From Lunularia cruciata (lineage: Eukaryota > Streptophyta > Marchantiopsida > Lunulariales > Lunulariaceae), in assembly GCA_948567375.1 (NCBI GenBank), contig OX419759.1, forward strand, positions 54,537,493 to 54,601,492: 64,000 bases of DNA, read 5' to 3'. A program made the position numbers and the translations under genes. A model generated the notes under the pieces. That model made no database searches. It was not told the DNA's origin and saw only the letters and a program-made list of their open reading frames with translations. Positions 1-13,363 of the stretch are shown here, piece by piece. Each line of letters begins with the position of its first letter. Positions within the stretch are counted from its first letter, which is position 1.

Positions 1-218
1 GAACTTTAATATCAAATTCAAAGGTTCCAATATGAGAACCAAATGGACATCAAGTCCTTGCTCAATCCTCACGAGGAAGAGAAATTTGGATACATTCTTC
101 ATGGTAACTAGATTGTGAACTCCATTGTGGTGGAGCAAGGTATTGTTCAGGGAGATGGAGCTAAAGGGGGCAAAGAAGATTTGGATGACAACAAAGAAAT
201 GGTTGCAATCAAGCAATA
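1..218 (+). pseudogene. Possible C-terminal remnant of a pogo/Tigger-like transposase
   Basis: One frame reads to a TAA at about 216-218, interrupted by one in-frame TAG. It gives an acidic tail containing SLLNPHEEEKFGYILHG, followed after the stop by IVNSIVVEQGIVQ. Acidic tails of this kind, with a 'LLNP.EE' segment and an 'EIV..V..E' segment, occur in my memory at the C-terminus of plant DDE (pogo/Tigger, CENP-B-like) transposases. No catalytic residue lies in the window because the feature runs off the left edge. It could instead be a fragment of an unrelated acidic protein. Confidence 0.3.
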
Positions 219-955
219 AGAAACATTTGATCTATTAAATTGATTCGAGGTGTTTTTCTTGTAATAGAGAGGCGGATTGAGGAAAGTGCATAGTTTGGCT
301 TTGGTTGCTTAAGAAATGCAAACTAGTCAACTCATACATACCACTCTATATATGTTTTTCTCTTGGTTTTTGTTGTATTGCTTTATGTGTATCACTAGTA
401 CACTATTGGGATTGAGAAATGATATACTAATATAAATAAGGAATTTATTATTTTAGCATTAACTCCTGTGCTTAGGACCACAAAAACTTATTCTTCTAGA
501 GTGTTTATTATTTTATGGGAGTTTATTTGATAGAGGTTCTACTTTACTTTGGATTTTGACCTTCTTATTCATTGGGCCTTGTGTTCTTTATCCTTTTTGC
601 ACTTCTTAGTAGCTTGTGTTGTTTTTCCTTTTTCCTTTGTCGTATGCTATTATGCCTCTTTGCCCTTTTTTCATACTAAGCACTAGAGGTCACTGACACT
701 TTTAGTGCTTGTCACTCTACTCAAACTACTTTAGATTAGTTTGCCAGCACGTGTAATAACATGGATTATACCAACATTATTGCGATATAGTGGTACTAAT
801 ATGATCTTTGCATAATAATGAGAGGTTAAATATATTATAGTGGATGGCTTAGCATTCCATTAAATATCATTTTATCTGTGATGGATGATGAAATGGTAAA
901 GGGTATCTGCACTGTGCCACGGCCAACCGCCAGGCAATGCTAATTTGCCAAATCT
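219..955. other. AT-rich intergenic sequence, no gene seen
   Basis: T-rich sequence with no long open frame, no recognisable protein similarity and no clear repeat. Nothing further can be supported here. Confidence 0.5.
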
Positions 956-957
956 TT

Positions 958-1128
958 TGCCGAGCCCCACAAATCGGTAAGTGGGCGACCAACAAAATTG
1001 GAAAATATGCCGAGCCCAGCAAATCGATAAGGGTGATCAACAAAATTGTAAAATACGGCGGGCCCATAAAATATGTTTAGTGCGATCAACAAAATTATAA
1101 AAATATGGCGGGCCCGATAAAATATGTT
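958..1128 (+). repeat. Degenerate tandem repeat, period about 50 bp, 3.5 copies
   Basis: Units begin at 958, 1008, 1056 and 1106 with TGCCGAGCCC, TGCCGAGCCC, CGGCGGGCCC and TGGCGGGCCC. Each of the first three continues with an AAAT core, a GATCAACAAAATT-like stretch and an A-rich end. The last unit is cut short. Divergence between units is obvious by eye, so this is an old array. Confidence 0.7.
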
Positions 1129-1129
1129 T

Positions 1130-3420
1130 TATTCTACATCACTGGTCGAAAATTTGCGTGCCAAAACCTTTGGAGGCAAATCTAGTCCATCAACGGCATG
1201 CTACGTTGCTTTTCTCATCAAGGTTGGTGCCTCCAAGATCGAGCATGGTCATTTTCATCACGACATTATTGTCCATATTCCATCACGAGCCCTTGGACCT
1301 GATCATCCCCCATTGAAGTTGCACTGTCAATTCTCAAATAATGTCAAGCGGCAGTCTGATTTGCCGAGCAGGGTACCGGGTTGGTAGTGGGAGAAATATA
1401 GCGAATGCAGAAATCTTTTGCATGGGGCCATATTTACGCGTTATTTTGCGAGCAAATTTTGGAATTTACAAATTGGGAAATGAAAAACATTATTACCCCT
1501 GATGAGTAGCGTACGGTACTTTTTTACCAACCTGCAATCAGCGGTCTCTGAGGTGATTGGTTAGCGTGTCCGGTATTACTCCAGTAAATAAACTCGCGGC
1601 GCTGTCCGAGGGAATGGCCAATATCGCTACTTATGGACAGTAACAACGTAACTACAGTAGGACCGTCTCGATATTCATAAAGCATAACAAATATCGAGCA
1701 TTTCCTGAACTCCTTGTGGTGTACAGATCTCTGTCCTCTTCACAATTGCAGTTCCGAGAGCTTGTACTAGTCCCGTTGAGAACATCACTAATGACGTATA
1801 AGAAGTTCCCATACCGCGCAACACCAGCCGATCCTGGTGAGAAAATTCTTCCAGGATCCAACAATGGGACCCTATTTGTTTCGTAGTTCCTTATCAGTGA
1901 GGAACTTTCCGAGCTTCTTGTTGTGGGTGTTTGCCAACTAAAGTGAACTCGAATACCAACTTTATGTGAAACCGTATAGAAAGATCAAGACTTGCGAAGA
2001 TTAATGGAGGAGAAGTGAGTCGACTAGACTTAAGAAAGGTCTCCTCAAGTTCAAGATAATCAGAGTACTGCGACTATGCATTGGGGTGGTGAGTATCAAT
2101 CCTGACTTACGTTCAGTCATTCCATCCGTAATCATTTTTATCAAAAGTTTATAGGAAATGTCTAATCTTTTGTCGAGTATGGCCAAAATACCCGTCAATT
2201 GGGTCATTAGACATAATCAATTAACAATTATCGAACACTTTCCAAATCTTTCATATAGTACTTTACTTATGGATATTATTTTTTTAACTTCATATTTAAC
2301 TTCATTTTTTAACTTCAAATTTATGTTATAGAAAGTCGTTTCAAATTCAGTCTTTTCACTTCCCATTAATATCCTTGAAAAAAATACAAGAAATACTTAA
2401 ATACGGTAAAGAGCATCGGGAAACACTTGCTATTTACAGGGCAATACTCCTAGCCCTGTAAAATTTGACGGGTCACCTTTTTCGTGACGCGTCAAATTTT
2501 ACTAGGATCCAGACTCCCCTAGAGTCCCCTAATGAATTTCGGCCAAAATTTTCCCCTCTCGAATATGTTATTGTCTGTTGAATTTGCACATGCTCCTTAC
2601 CTCTTGTACGTGTACCCATAAATAATTTTTTGTTACCTCTGGTACGTGTATCCAAAAATTATTTTAATAGGTATCGTTAAACTTCCTTAACTTTCCAACC
2701 AGTTTTTAAACTAAAATATAATTAATTTCAATATTACTTCAGTTTACTATAAAATCTCAGAAGATTTGAGAAATACAATGAATGATTCCGGAATTTGAAA
2801 CCCCCTAATGTGTAAGCTTTTAACGAGGATGTCGAAGTCATATCCGTAACGAAGAAATGAGAACTGAAAGCCTCATTCGAGATTATGTGACACCTGTCTA
2901 TCTTTTGGAAAGACTCGAAACCATTGGAATGAGGATGATCATGTTGCATAATGTAGTTCTGAAAGCTTTAACCAGTGGGAACTTTTGATCCTCTATTTAA
3001 GATTGTTTAAGATTGTTCCAATACCAATTCTTTTCTGATATATTTTTTATTTTAGTTTTTAGAATAGACATTTCAAGTGATCGTGCTCTTCTAATAACTC
3101 ACTGTTTTTGTCCTTTCACACATCTTACGGTACATCTCGGACCACGTGTTCTTTTGTCGTGAGATCACTTCACCACTGGAATCAGCTGGCTTAACTCTAT
3201 ACACGACCTTAACATGCTAACAATACTTCAGTTCTGGATACTTCAACGAAGTTTATGCTGTGAACGCCACTCAAAGTAACAAGTAGACATGCAGCTCTGA
3301 AAGAACTATCGTGTCATGAGGTTTCTCACCTGCCTAACCTGCTTAACCAAGTGTTTGGATGGCGTGATGCCTCATGGTTAAAGATACGTAGACCGTGAAG
3401 TGCCGTGTAAAAGAGAGAAA
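1130..3420. other. Non-coding sequence, no gene recognised
   Basis: Only short open frames occur (at most about 90 codons), with no recognisable domain and no supportable exon chain. No structural RNA could be identified by eye. Confidence 0.45.
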
Positions 3421-3422
3421 TG

Positions 3423-3520
3423 ACGACCGCGTAGCAAACACGAAGGCTGGGAAGAGACATCAAGGGAGAGACAAAAGAGGTAAAATGGGGCTAAGCCCCA
3501 ATAGTAGAAAATAGATTCAC
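3423..3520 (+). repeat. Dispersed repeat 'GACCGCGTAG', copy 1
   Basis: This copy reads CGACCGCGTAG, then about 20 bp later GCTGGGAAGA, then GAGACAAAAGAGG and TAAAATGGGGCTAAGCCCCA. The last block is a near-palindrome, TGGGGCTAAGCCCCA. The same ordered blocks recur near 6250, 15950, 16680 (reverse), 23345 and 62530, so this is a member of a family rather than chance similarity. The full element boundaries are not visible. Confidence 0.6.
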
Positions 3521-6249
3521 TCACATATCTGTGTCTCGAAATGCCACAAAGCTGTTTGTTAACATGGCCTATGTCCAAAACCACGCACTTTGTTGTTTCA
3601 TTCTCACGGACTAGAGTGCACGCCTCCCCCGTCGAGGACCTCGATCCCTGTAGTTCTCTTCGTTTGTTTCCTTCGCTAATGGAGGCCGAAGTTCTTTGGC
3701 TAAAGCCTGATTTGCTGAAGGAGCTCATCCACACGCGTGGAGACGCTCGCATCGATAGATCTTGGTCGTCCTCTGTCCCTGGTACGTGTCTTGAATAATC
3801 GTAAATGGGTGCAGTTGTGTGCAGTAAAGTTTTCCGGAATTCGCACTTTTAGGCGGATCATGCAAGATACGTCAGCTGGATTGAATGGAAGTACTGGGGT
3901 ACCATATAATCATTATATAATAAGTGTGAAGGTGCAAAGGAGATGGAGGTAGACAAACTCCTGGAATATGCCGATATGTGAAAGAATGACACTGAACATT
4001 GCCTTGTGTAGGTCACTGTTTAGAAAGCTTTACACCAAAAATGGCCCACAGACGCATTTTGAGGCACGATTATTTCTACACTTGATCTCTCCAACTTCGA
4101 GGGACATAGCTTTGACTTCCGATTTCTATAGGTTTATAGGCAATTAAGCTGATAACTCAGAAGTGGTCCTGATGACATCACAGTACGCAGCAAAGAAGCT
4201 GTTCAAACGCGCATGTAACTGCAGTAGCATAAATGGTTATTACATGGTCACAAGTTTATGGTGGAATATGCTGGTTTATTAGGGAGGACTGTAAGTGACT
4301 CAGTTTGCATGCTAATGTATTTTTATTGAGTATTTACTTGCTTTCATAGGACCCAAACCTTATCTGGTTATTCTCGTGTCTCAATAATCCTTGGTGTATA
4401 GAACGAGTAGAGGATTTAAATTCTGCCTTTATAGAATTTTGTGGTGATTATTATGTACTACTAAATTCTGAGAAAGCTTTTTTGCATAGTTTATGCATAT
4501 TTACTCAGGGTTGCGTCAAGAAGTATCTTGCATCTTATATGGAGCCTTTGACCATAACAGTATATCCTACCATTCTTCCACTGATTCAGTAAAGATATAA
4601 AAGATAATCATAATCGATTTACAACAGCAAATCAACTCCATAGTACGTGCGTTAATTTTTCATGGGTAGTCAACCGCCATGACTTAAGCGTTCCGGAAAT
4701 TAGGGTATTGAAACTCCGTACTGTTCAAGTTCCAAGCTTAAATTGGAAGCATATCAGGGGAGATTAATCACTCACACTTTCCTCAACTGCTGGTTTTAAC
4801 ACTTGATCTTTGTTTATTTCGAAGTGTCAAAAGGTTTGGTCAGTTCCGAGTGGGTGCTACCGATTACTTTGAAGACAATTGAGAGTACTGTTTGTGGTGA
4901 TCAGCACAAGGACAGGTAAATACTAAACTTCACCTTCACTCCAAGAAAAGATAATGAGCCACACGGAGTGGTTTTTTGTCATGACTACCCTTCTAAAGTT
5001 GGTAAGGAAGAATGAAATCAGATATTGTTTAAAAAATCTGGAAACTGGACATAATTCAATAAAATCTTTCTAAACAGGTGTTATGATGCGATCGTTTAAC
5101 TTGAGATTTACATAGTTGAATTTTCAGTCGTCTATTCCAACGGTTTCTACTGTAATGAAATGGCTGAACATAGGAGTGTTTTTCCTTATTTCTTAGAAGA
5201 CCATTACCGACAACTACAGTGCAAACAGTAAGGATTATAGGAGCCAACAGATTACATTTGCATTGCCCTTATGGCTGGGGGGTATACTTTTTGCTTTGCT
5301 CGTGTTCTCCATTTGCACTTCTTGGTGCTTTTGTATTCCGTTTTTCTTTCTGTGTATACTTTTTAGCCTTCTGCTCCTTCGACAGCAAAAGGAACATTTG
5401 CAGGTCGTTTCAAACGCTTTGTATCTATTTTCTTTGGGTCATCTAAAGCTGACTTCTCTTCCACTACAACAATAAATACATGTTCATTACTTTGATACAT
5501 GTTCATTTAGTCCAGTCATTCCTGATGACGAAAGAAAAGCTTCCAACCAAGTTATACCCTCAAGAAGACGGCGACATATGCGTTCAGTCAACTACTTTCA
5601 GTAATTTGCTAAAACTCATCACGAAAGTTTGTTAGCATATACTTTGGTATTTAAGAAGCGTCATCTACTTCATCACCCTCTCAGGAGCAGGTGACAATAC
5701 CATCGAACGGCCGTGCGTCTTCTATCCTAGAGAGTCTTCGTCCCCACGAAATTCTTTACAGATCCTTCATAAACTTTGTCTTCTCATCATTCTCGCTACT
5801 AAGCGGAATACAAAACGCCAAGAAAAGAGACGTCACTTATCGTAAGTAATTTTCACTGATAACTGAGTACTTTTGTTATGGTCCCCTTAGAATCGTCGAT
5901 CTCCAAGGACTTTTGAAGCTGAATCTCTGCGCAATAGTCCGTCTCCGGAAACTTTTGGAGAATGTTGGTTGTGCTACTTTGTTTGCAAGAAATTATGTCC
6001 TGTACTTGTGACGTTACACTTGTTGATCGTGCAACTCCACCGAAGCCGATCATTTGATTGGTTGTGGTGTTCAAATTAAGAAAGTAAGTTGTTCAAGACA
6101 TGAGGCGAGAAACATCATGATGTACGACATACAGCGAGATCAAGCTTTGAATATGTCCACTACTAAATCTGGAAGCATTTGAAAGCAATGAAAAAGGTAG
6201 AAAGTAATGGAAATGAAGCCGACCTCATAGAACAACGAGGAGAACCTCA
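3521..6249. other. Non-coding sequence, no gene recognised
   Basis: Short open frames only. The overlapping frames at 3378-3752 (-) and 3541-3798 (+) are mutual shadows with no domain. I see no retroelement similarity and no convincing exon set. Confidence 0.4.
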
Positions 6250-6312
6250 TGGAAAAGGGCGACGCGAATAGACAACAAGAACGATGGAAGACCCCGTCAA
6301 GCCGTACAAGAT
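6250..6312 (+). repeat. Dispersed repeat 'GACCGCGTAG', copy 2 (partial)
   Basis: The sequence GGGCGACGCGAATAGACAAC is followed by CGATGGAAGACCCCGTCAAGC. It matches the GGATGGGAAGACCCCGTCAAGC block of the copy near 23370 almost base for base. The trailing TAAAATGGGG block is missing or diverged. Confidence 0.55.
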
Positions 6313-7251
6313 GAAAACCTAGGTGGTAAGTACCACGATGTGATCAAGTTCACTCATTGGAACACTTTGGGTGATGCATCCCGCAATGCTTTTCCATGGG
6401 ATTGCATGGTCCGTTCATTTTGTATGTTTCACTGGCACCATTAATTCAATGATGAGTCGATATGTGGATGAAAATACCAACTCAAGGTGGGTTGAGCTTA
6501 GCACAATCACGAAGCCCGAAGAAAACCTGGATTTGAGATGATCTAGTGAAACAAACCAGCATGGATTCACATGAGCACTTCGCCAACTTATTATACACGA
6601 TCTAACGCTCATGCCGGTAAAAGTAGTTTTTGCGGAATTACCGCGATTAACATGAAGACAAGCAAAGTCCGGCTCTACAAGTAGAGAACATGATGAATAT
6701 TAACGACTTCACATTTGTATACGGGAAATTTTTTTGATACGGTTCTCCAGGAGTGAGGGAGCGGGGAGGACCGACAGGTGGCGGCGTGGTGGCCTAGCAG
6801 CGGCTTCTGAGAAAGTGCAAGCTGAGGTAAACATGTGGAAGTTGTCCATTGCTGAAATTTTGTGTGTGGTGTCTACATCTGTAATGGAGCAAAGAAAGGG
6901 GGAGGAGGGTGGGGAATGTAGAGGGATCTCTAGGAGAATACAGAAGGAATGTCCTCTGCGCTCTTGAAATGATGAGAAGAAACAACAGTCTTCGTTCTGA
7001 CGGATGTTTGCGATTGAGATCGATGCTCGCTTGAAGTATGTGCTGCAGATCGGGGGTCTTGTGTTTGATAGCTCCACGTCGAGAGGATTTAGAGTGAGCA
7101 TTTGAAAGGGAGACGGGATTCGACTATTTGGTGGAGGAGGAGGAAGTAATTGAAGGGCGCGGAGGAGAATTATTTGCTCTGTTATCGAGATTCGTGTGAA
7201 TTGGAGATGTGGTGAAGGCAGACGAGCACAGGAGAAGCGAGGAAAGCTGTG
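6313..7251 (+). other. Upstream and 5' leader region of the GOLD-domain gene
   Basis: The last 500 bases are rich in purines (many GGAGGAGG and GAGAA runs), as often seen in plant 5' leaders. A long antisense frame exists here (6709-7401) but reads as low-complexity P/S/L-rich sequence and looks like a composition artefact. No convincing TATA box or transcription start can be named. Confidence 0.35.
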
Positions 7252-10200
7252 ATGGCGTCCACGGCTGGCCTCGTGCCGATTACACGTCACTTTCTTGCAA
7301 AATATTATGACAAATACCCGTACTCTCCTATCAATAAGGAACTCCATCTGATAATCAAGTCGCTTAAGGAGCAATACGGCCGGATGGACCTTGAACAGCA
7401 AAAAGCCTCAGGTCTGTTCTTCCAGTCGGATACAATTGTCTTTGTTGTGACTGTGTTTGGAGGACGGTCCGTTGTGCGGACTGCGCAAATTGTGGGATCA
7501 TAGGGCTCAGCTTTGGTTCTGGCAGTGTCGAGGGACGTATTTTAGAGCCTTGTAAAGTTTTGTGTAGAGTTGAAATCTGCAGTGACAGTAGAAAAGCCCC
7601 TACAGGTAATGATGATCAGCTTCGTAAAAGCTTGTGGGACTAAAGCATGCACATCTAGATCGGCATTAGAAGTGTGCTGTGCTCCGCTTCCTCTTTCGTC
7701 CACTTCGATCAGAGCGGGTCGACAGTGCGTTCGTTACACACTTGTATTCGGGACTTTCTACAGTAGATATCTAATTCGTTGATCTAGCAACCACAGTTCT
7801 CAATTTTTTTTTCTGCGCTGGTAGTTCCGATCTTAGATATACTCCAGCTGCAGTAGTATCTTTCCTTGAGTTTGTCATATGAGCTACACCATCGATAGTG
7901 CGGTACGTCCGCGTTCTTTGAATTATGACTAATCATATCCATAACCGACCTTCCGAGTTTTTCCTGCCCTAGCCTTCCGAATGTGCAGTGTTATGATGCA
8001 TCGAGAACCCTGAATTATCACGTGACTTCTGAAACCGAAGATTACCATGTAACATGCAATACGTGACAGTCCTGCTTTAAGTCTGAGTGCAAGTTACTTT
8101 CAACAAACAGCAATATTGACAAACGATAATGTCCATCTGCACAATTGATTCATGGGCTTCTTTAATGCGAGGTTGGACTTGCACCTTTGTAATGGCACTT
8201 CAGTACTCACCACTGCTCATTCCTGTAAATAGACCAGGCTGAGCTGTTGCCTATACTTTAGACATTGGAGGGAAAAACGGACAATTGCATACACCTCTTT
8301 TTGAAAGCAGATTTGGATAATATGAAGAATCTGGGTGAGTAGCCAGATGAGAATTCCTTTTATTGTCCAGAGTACCTTCTTCCCGATATTTACAGAATTT
8401 GGAGAGAATTTAGCAAGAATCCGTTGATAGGTGGATAGCAAGTTGAGATCCTTCTAGTAGGCTGCCTAGTGAAGCACAGATAGCCAAGGGAAGATAGAAG
8501 TGCTCTGAGAAGGACTTGAGCTTAGTCCCGTTCATATTTTTTCCTCGTCCATCTCACAATTAATCAGTACACTACTTTATCAAATTCCCTAGCAGAATCA
8601 GAAACGCTGAAGCCCCGTACGAGATAGGAATTTTTTCCTGGCTCCGTCAAGACTTGTTCTATCCAGCTACAGTTCTTTTGCATCTCTTCGCTCCTGTTTT
8701 GGTTATATCGCATTCAGTTTTAGTGTGATTCACTGCAGCACTTTGGGATCTATGTCTTATCTTTATAGGGTTAATGGTCTTCTAGTAGAATGACGCAGCA
8801 ATATGTCTTTCTAGGTGCTACTGTTAGAACACCTTGTTCAATGAATGCCCCTCCTGTACTGGGAAAGCTCGGGAACAGTTGTCACGTTGCTTTGCTGACA
8901 TACTGTTTCTCGATTCGAATTTTACAGGCAAGAAGCAACTGCTTGCAGACTTGGAAATCACAGCCCCGCACAAGATCGATGAGAATTTGTGGAAGAACAG
9001 GGAACAGGTGGAAGAGATCCTCTATTTATTTGACGAGGCCAACTGGCCTGCTTCTGTAAGTCGCTCTCTACCGCACCCTGACACCTATATGTTATCTTTC
9101 CACTGGAGTGCTTCGAACACTTGACAATGAACTGTTAAATGTCAACAGAAATGATGGCAGTCTCTCTAAGCGGCACTGCTCTATATTCAGGATGTGAGCA
9201 AATATAATCGTTTTGCAAAATTTGCGCAGGGAATAGCGATCTGTTTTGATATAACTTTTTTTTTTTTGAGATATCTTTTAAGGCATAAGTGGTGCCATTT
9301 TCTCTTACTTTCAAGTCGTAACTCAATAATCTGCTGATTTTATAGCTCAAAGAGCAACATGCCTCGACCACAAGGAATGTGGGAGAAGCATTGCAGAGGC
9401 TGGAAGAGATGCTGAAGAGCCTTCTGAAAGAAATAGAAGCGTTCCAGACTGCAAACAGTGAACGAGTTTACAACTTGGGTAAGTCAATTTCTTCTTGTTA
9501 AATTCAGCTTCTATTGTCAATGCCACAGTCAAGTAGGTTCAATATGACAATGGGGAATGGTATGGTGTCCTCACTGCAGTATCCAGGTTTGTTTACACAC
9601 TCCAAATCTGGTAGGCATACAAGAGCGGGGTTCAAATTCGATTTAGTGGAATTTGCTGTCTGACAACCTGGAAGAGAAATTCTAGGTTCATTCTAGGTGT
9701 CTTTTAACATTCTGATCACAAGACTGTAGCAGGTTCACGTGAAGTGCATGGGGTAGTGGATTGGGGCCTACGCCGTGTATTGAACCTATCGACAGTGTAC
9801 CAATGATTGACCTGTAGAGTATTGGTTGCAGTTCTCTCTTATATGCCACAAGACTTCAGAGCCACAATCATCAAGCAGCAACGAGAGCGATCAGAGAAGA
9901 GACGACAAGCAGAAGTCGATGCGCTTGTAAATGCTGGCGGAAGCATTCGTGACAAGTTTGAACTGCTCTGGAAGCAGCAGATGGAAAGGTCAGCAAAACC
10001 GGGTAGAAACCGCACGTTGTAATGTCCTAGTTATGGAAACAGGGTAGGGAAGAACGTCCTTCACAATCTTGTAGTTCGTATATGAAACTGTTTCCACTGG
10101 GGAAGCTGTCGTCAAGTGGCGAGTGAAGTTCACCGAGGTGCCAACACAATGTCATACTTTTGAAGTTTCTTTGCGTGTCAGATGCTCCTGTAGCTTGTAT

Positions 10201-13200
10201 GTCTTCAATTCCTCCTGAACTAAGAAATGTTCATATTGGCTGTGCAGACGAAAACAACTAGCAACTTATGGATCAGCTTCAGGGATGGCCAAACAAGTCA
10301 TGAAGTTTCTTGTGGGAGTTCCACTGGTATGACGATTACCTCAGCTGCGTCCAGTGCTTGGTGGTTTTAGTCAACCTTTCATAAAAAAATTCCTATCAAA
10401 CTCTATGTTGCTTCCTGTAATTGGTGCTCTCTCTGCTAGTGAACATATATTATACTGCTCTAAATCAACTTGAAGAAGCCCCATATTTATTTTAATACGA
10501 GGTGAGCTAAGGACAGGAACGCTCAAATGTTAGTGCCTTGTATATCGACAACCAAGTTCCAGTTTGTGGACACCTTCTAGAATATCGTTTTATCACATTC
10601 TGGTATGTTTTCTTGTTGTGGGCTATTAGGATTCCCTTAGATGAAAGTGTTATCCTTGATTATCTTCTGCTGATTGATTCTCGTTTCACGCCCATAGTCT
10701 CATCATTGTACTTCCAGACGCAAACAGCTAGTTATTTGTGTTCTGAAATATATGTTGCAATTACGGGTGTCCAGGTACTACTTGACTTCGTTCGTCAAAT
10801 TAACGATCACCACGGGTATGGTAGTCCTTTACTGGTTTTTATCATCACCGCCTTTATGAGGTTCTTAACTGTAGCACCACTAGAAATTGCCGGGGTTACT
10901 TCGGCTCTGAAATCTTTCTTGAGGATCTGTTGTCCTCGGGTTAAAAGTTGACTCGGAGTCGGAAAGACAAATAACGTAAATTACATGCCTTATGTTCTTG
11001 GACAGGCCGATGGAAGAACAAAGGGAGCGCTATGGACCTCCTCTGTACGAGATCACAACATTGGCAAATTCTATCCGGGTGTTTACCGCGTTGTGGTGGC
11101 TTACTTTTGACAGTGCTAATTCGTAAGGCTTACTATACTTTGAGCTGCTTCTTTCCTTTTCTTTTGGAATTACTCTCGTGTTCTTAGTTAACGAACTGGA
11201 CCGCAAATTAAATGTCATAAAGTTTAAATGTGTTGTCCACAAGTTCGCTGCAATTCATACCACTGCAGTCGAGCTGAAAAAAATTATGAGAAGGTTGCAA
11301 TTTCCGTTGCACTTAGGGCTAGCAATTGACTGGATTTTGTTTGTGCAGGCCAACAGATGAAATGCTTTCACTGTTAGAGAAGTCCGTGGATGCTTACGTT
11401 ACCGATTTCAAGCACTTCCTGAATTTCATGGGGTGAGTTTTTTCAGTCCGTAAAACTAGCGGATCAATTTGCGTCGAGGGAATGTATCAATGGTGATCAA
11501 AAGATACAATTCTTTGATGTCTCTCTTTGAGCTCGTCAATATCGGTCACATATGTGTAGAGTTAAGTCCTGCAATAGTTTGGATATGAAGTGAGTGAGAA
11601 AAGAACATGACATCGTCGAAGAGAGGTAATGAAAGGCACTTGCTATCTAGCTCTACGAAGGTGGATAACGATATTATTTAATCTTGAGGACCTTGCTATA
11701 CGTTCCCTCTCATGCACTTTGATTGCAACGTGGGGCGAAACTCTCAAATAAACTCTCTAGTGGTAAAATTTCACCTTTACTGACATTTTACCTCTTTGGT
11801 TGGTAGAGGAGTATTCGAACACTCACCTTTCCTCATATCTGCGGAAGAGGCAGGAATCACGGAGGAGAAGTAAGTCTTCTGTTAACTTTTTCGGCTTGTT
11901 TATCAGTCTACAAATCCATTGGTACGCTTCGTGGTGGTTCCATTTTACTACAAATGGAATCATAGGTGTAGTGTAATGCATTCTTGAATGACACTATCTA
12001 CGTTGTTCCCAATGTAGGGACTATATACCATACTTATAAACAGGTAAGTAGTTAGTAAGATCGTCTAAAATGACTGATCGCTCTGGTGTTCTGGTGCAGT
12101 TTTGAGGACTTTGAGGAGACACTCATTGCTGCAGGAAGAACTCATGAGGTGAGACTTACACCGGAAGTTGATTGTGCACGGCACTAGATTCAGCGGCATT
12201 TATGCATGTTAAGATCGAGTCGTGAACTCTAAATTTGTACCTCTGTACCTGCTAACGAAATGTAGAAATGTAGATGACAATTATGGTGCAACAGCATCCA
12301 CAAAAGTGTTCGTTCTAGATTCTACCAGCGAATAATACATGGGTGGTATAGGTCACAACAGCTTGAGTAGCTAACCTCAGTTAGTTGATAAGTACTGTTC
12401 AAAAGTGAGGTCAAAGTCTGATCCGAAACAATGGTACAAATATTTGACAAACTTAACGCGATTTTGCATCAGGTCCCTGTAAACGTCGATACTGAAGGCG
12501 CGATTATAGCTTGGGACTTCAGATTGACATCAGGAAAGGTAACTTAAACTCATCGGATTGTAAAGCTTCAGGTCGTTTATCGGTGGATAATCAGGAAATC
12601 ATCTTAGCATTATTCTTTACCAACCGTCCTGGGATATGTCCAGGATGTTGGCTTCCATGTGGAGTTCATCGATGGAAGTGGACAGAAGGTGCCTATGGTA
12701 CCATACAAACGATACGAGGCAACTCAACCAAATCAGGTATGGATGCATATGGTCATGAACTCATTCGAATTCCCACTTAAAGACGAATTCACTGCTCCTC
12801 AGTTTCGCTCAGCGGGCCTCCTTGTTTAGTTCCCAACTCTCCTCTTACTAGGTTTGTTTTGTCGTGTTCTATAAAGTTCCCGAAACATTCTCCTTCTGCT
12901 TAAAAGCTCATGCTTGTCAAATGCTGAATTGTGAACAGGGTGACTTTCCTTCCCCATTTATGGGTCAATACAAGCTTGTGTGGGACAACTGTTATTCAAC
13001 TTTCTATAAGAAGGTATGTCGTGTGTAGTGTGAGTTACGAGCAAGCTGAGCTTTAAAGTCTTTGTTGTAGAGTTACTATGGTCCTTAAGGAAGTCAGTCG
13101 AGCTTTTTGCACGTAATTTGCTAGCTCATACATGTCATACATGTATGTAAGTACTATGCGGTTTCTTGGTAATTTCAAGATTTATTGGTTTCTCAAAATT

Positions 13201-13363
13201 CATCGAGCATAGATGAGTGGAAGAAGGTATTTCGTTGTCTTCTTCCTTATGGGTACTGGTTCAATCTCAGATCATTCGATACAAGTTGGACGTCATCCCC
13301 CCTGTTGCTCCTCAATCTTCGGATGAAAAAGAGGCAGTGGAAGAAGAGGACAAAAGTGATTAG
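7252..13363 (+). CDS. GOLD-domain protein, 14 exons, 465 aa (function unknown)
   Basis: Exons: 7252-7411, 8868-9055, 9346-9478, 9832-9988, 10248-10326, 10775-10815, 11006-11122, 11349-11432, 11807-11869, 12100-12148, 12473-12538, 12644-12736, 12939-13013, 13271-13363. All introns are GT-AG, phases match throughout, and the total of 1398 nt ends in TAG. The start is ATG at 7252 (MASTAGLVPITRHFLAKYYD). Residues about 170-215 are charged and helical (IIKQQRERSEKRRQAEVD). Residues about 358-450, from exons 11-14, form a GOLD beta-sandwich: IIAWDFRLTSGKDVGFHVEF, then PFMGQYKLVWDNCYSTFYKK. GOLD domains act in Golgi and membrane traffic and lipid-linked complexes (TMED8, Sec14-like and ACBD3 families). 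There is no signal peptide or membrane helix, so the protein is probably cytosolic or peripheral. The tail is acidic (EEEDKSD). The weakest junction is the acceptor at 8867/8868, whose upstream tract is poor in pyrimidines. Confidence 0.88.

Noticed and set aside
6709-7401. 230-codon open frame on the minus strand upstream of the GOLD gene
   Set aside because: Low-complexity P/S/L-rich sequence produced by the purine-rich 5' leader of the + strand gene. It overlaps exon 1 in antisense and shows no domain.
10538-10951. 137-codon + strand open frame
   Set aside because: It reads through exon 6 of the GOLD gene and the surrounding introns. Only VLLDFVRQINDHHG is real coding, in the spliced frame.
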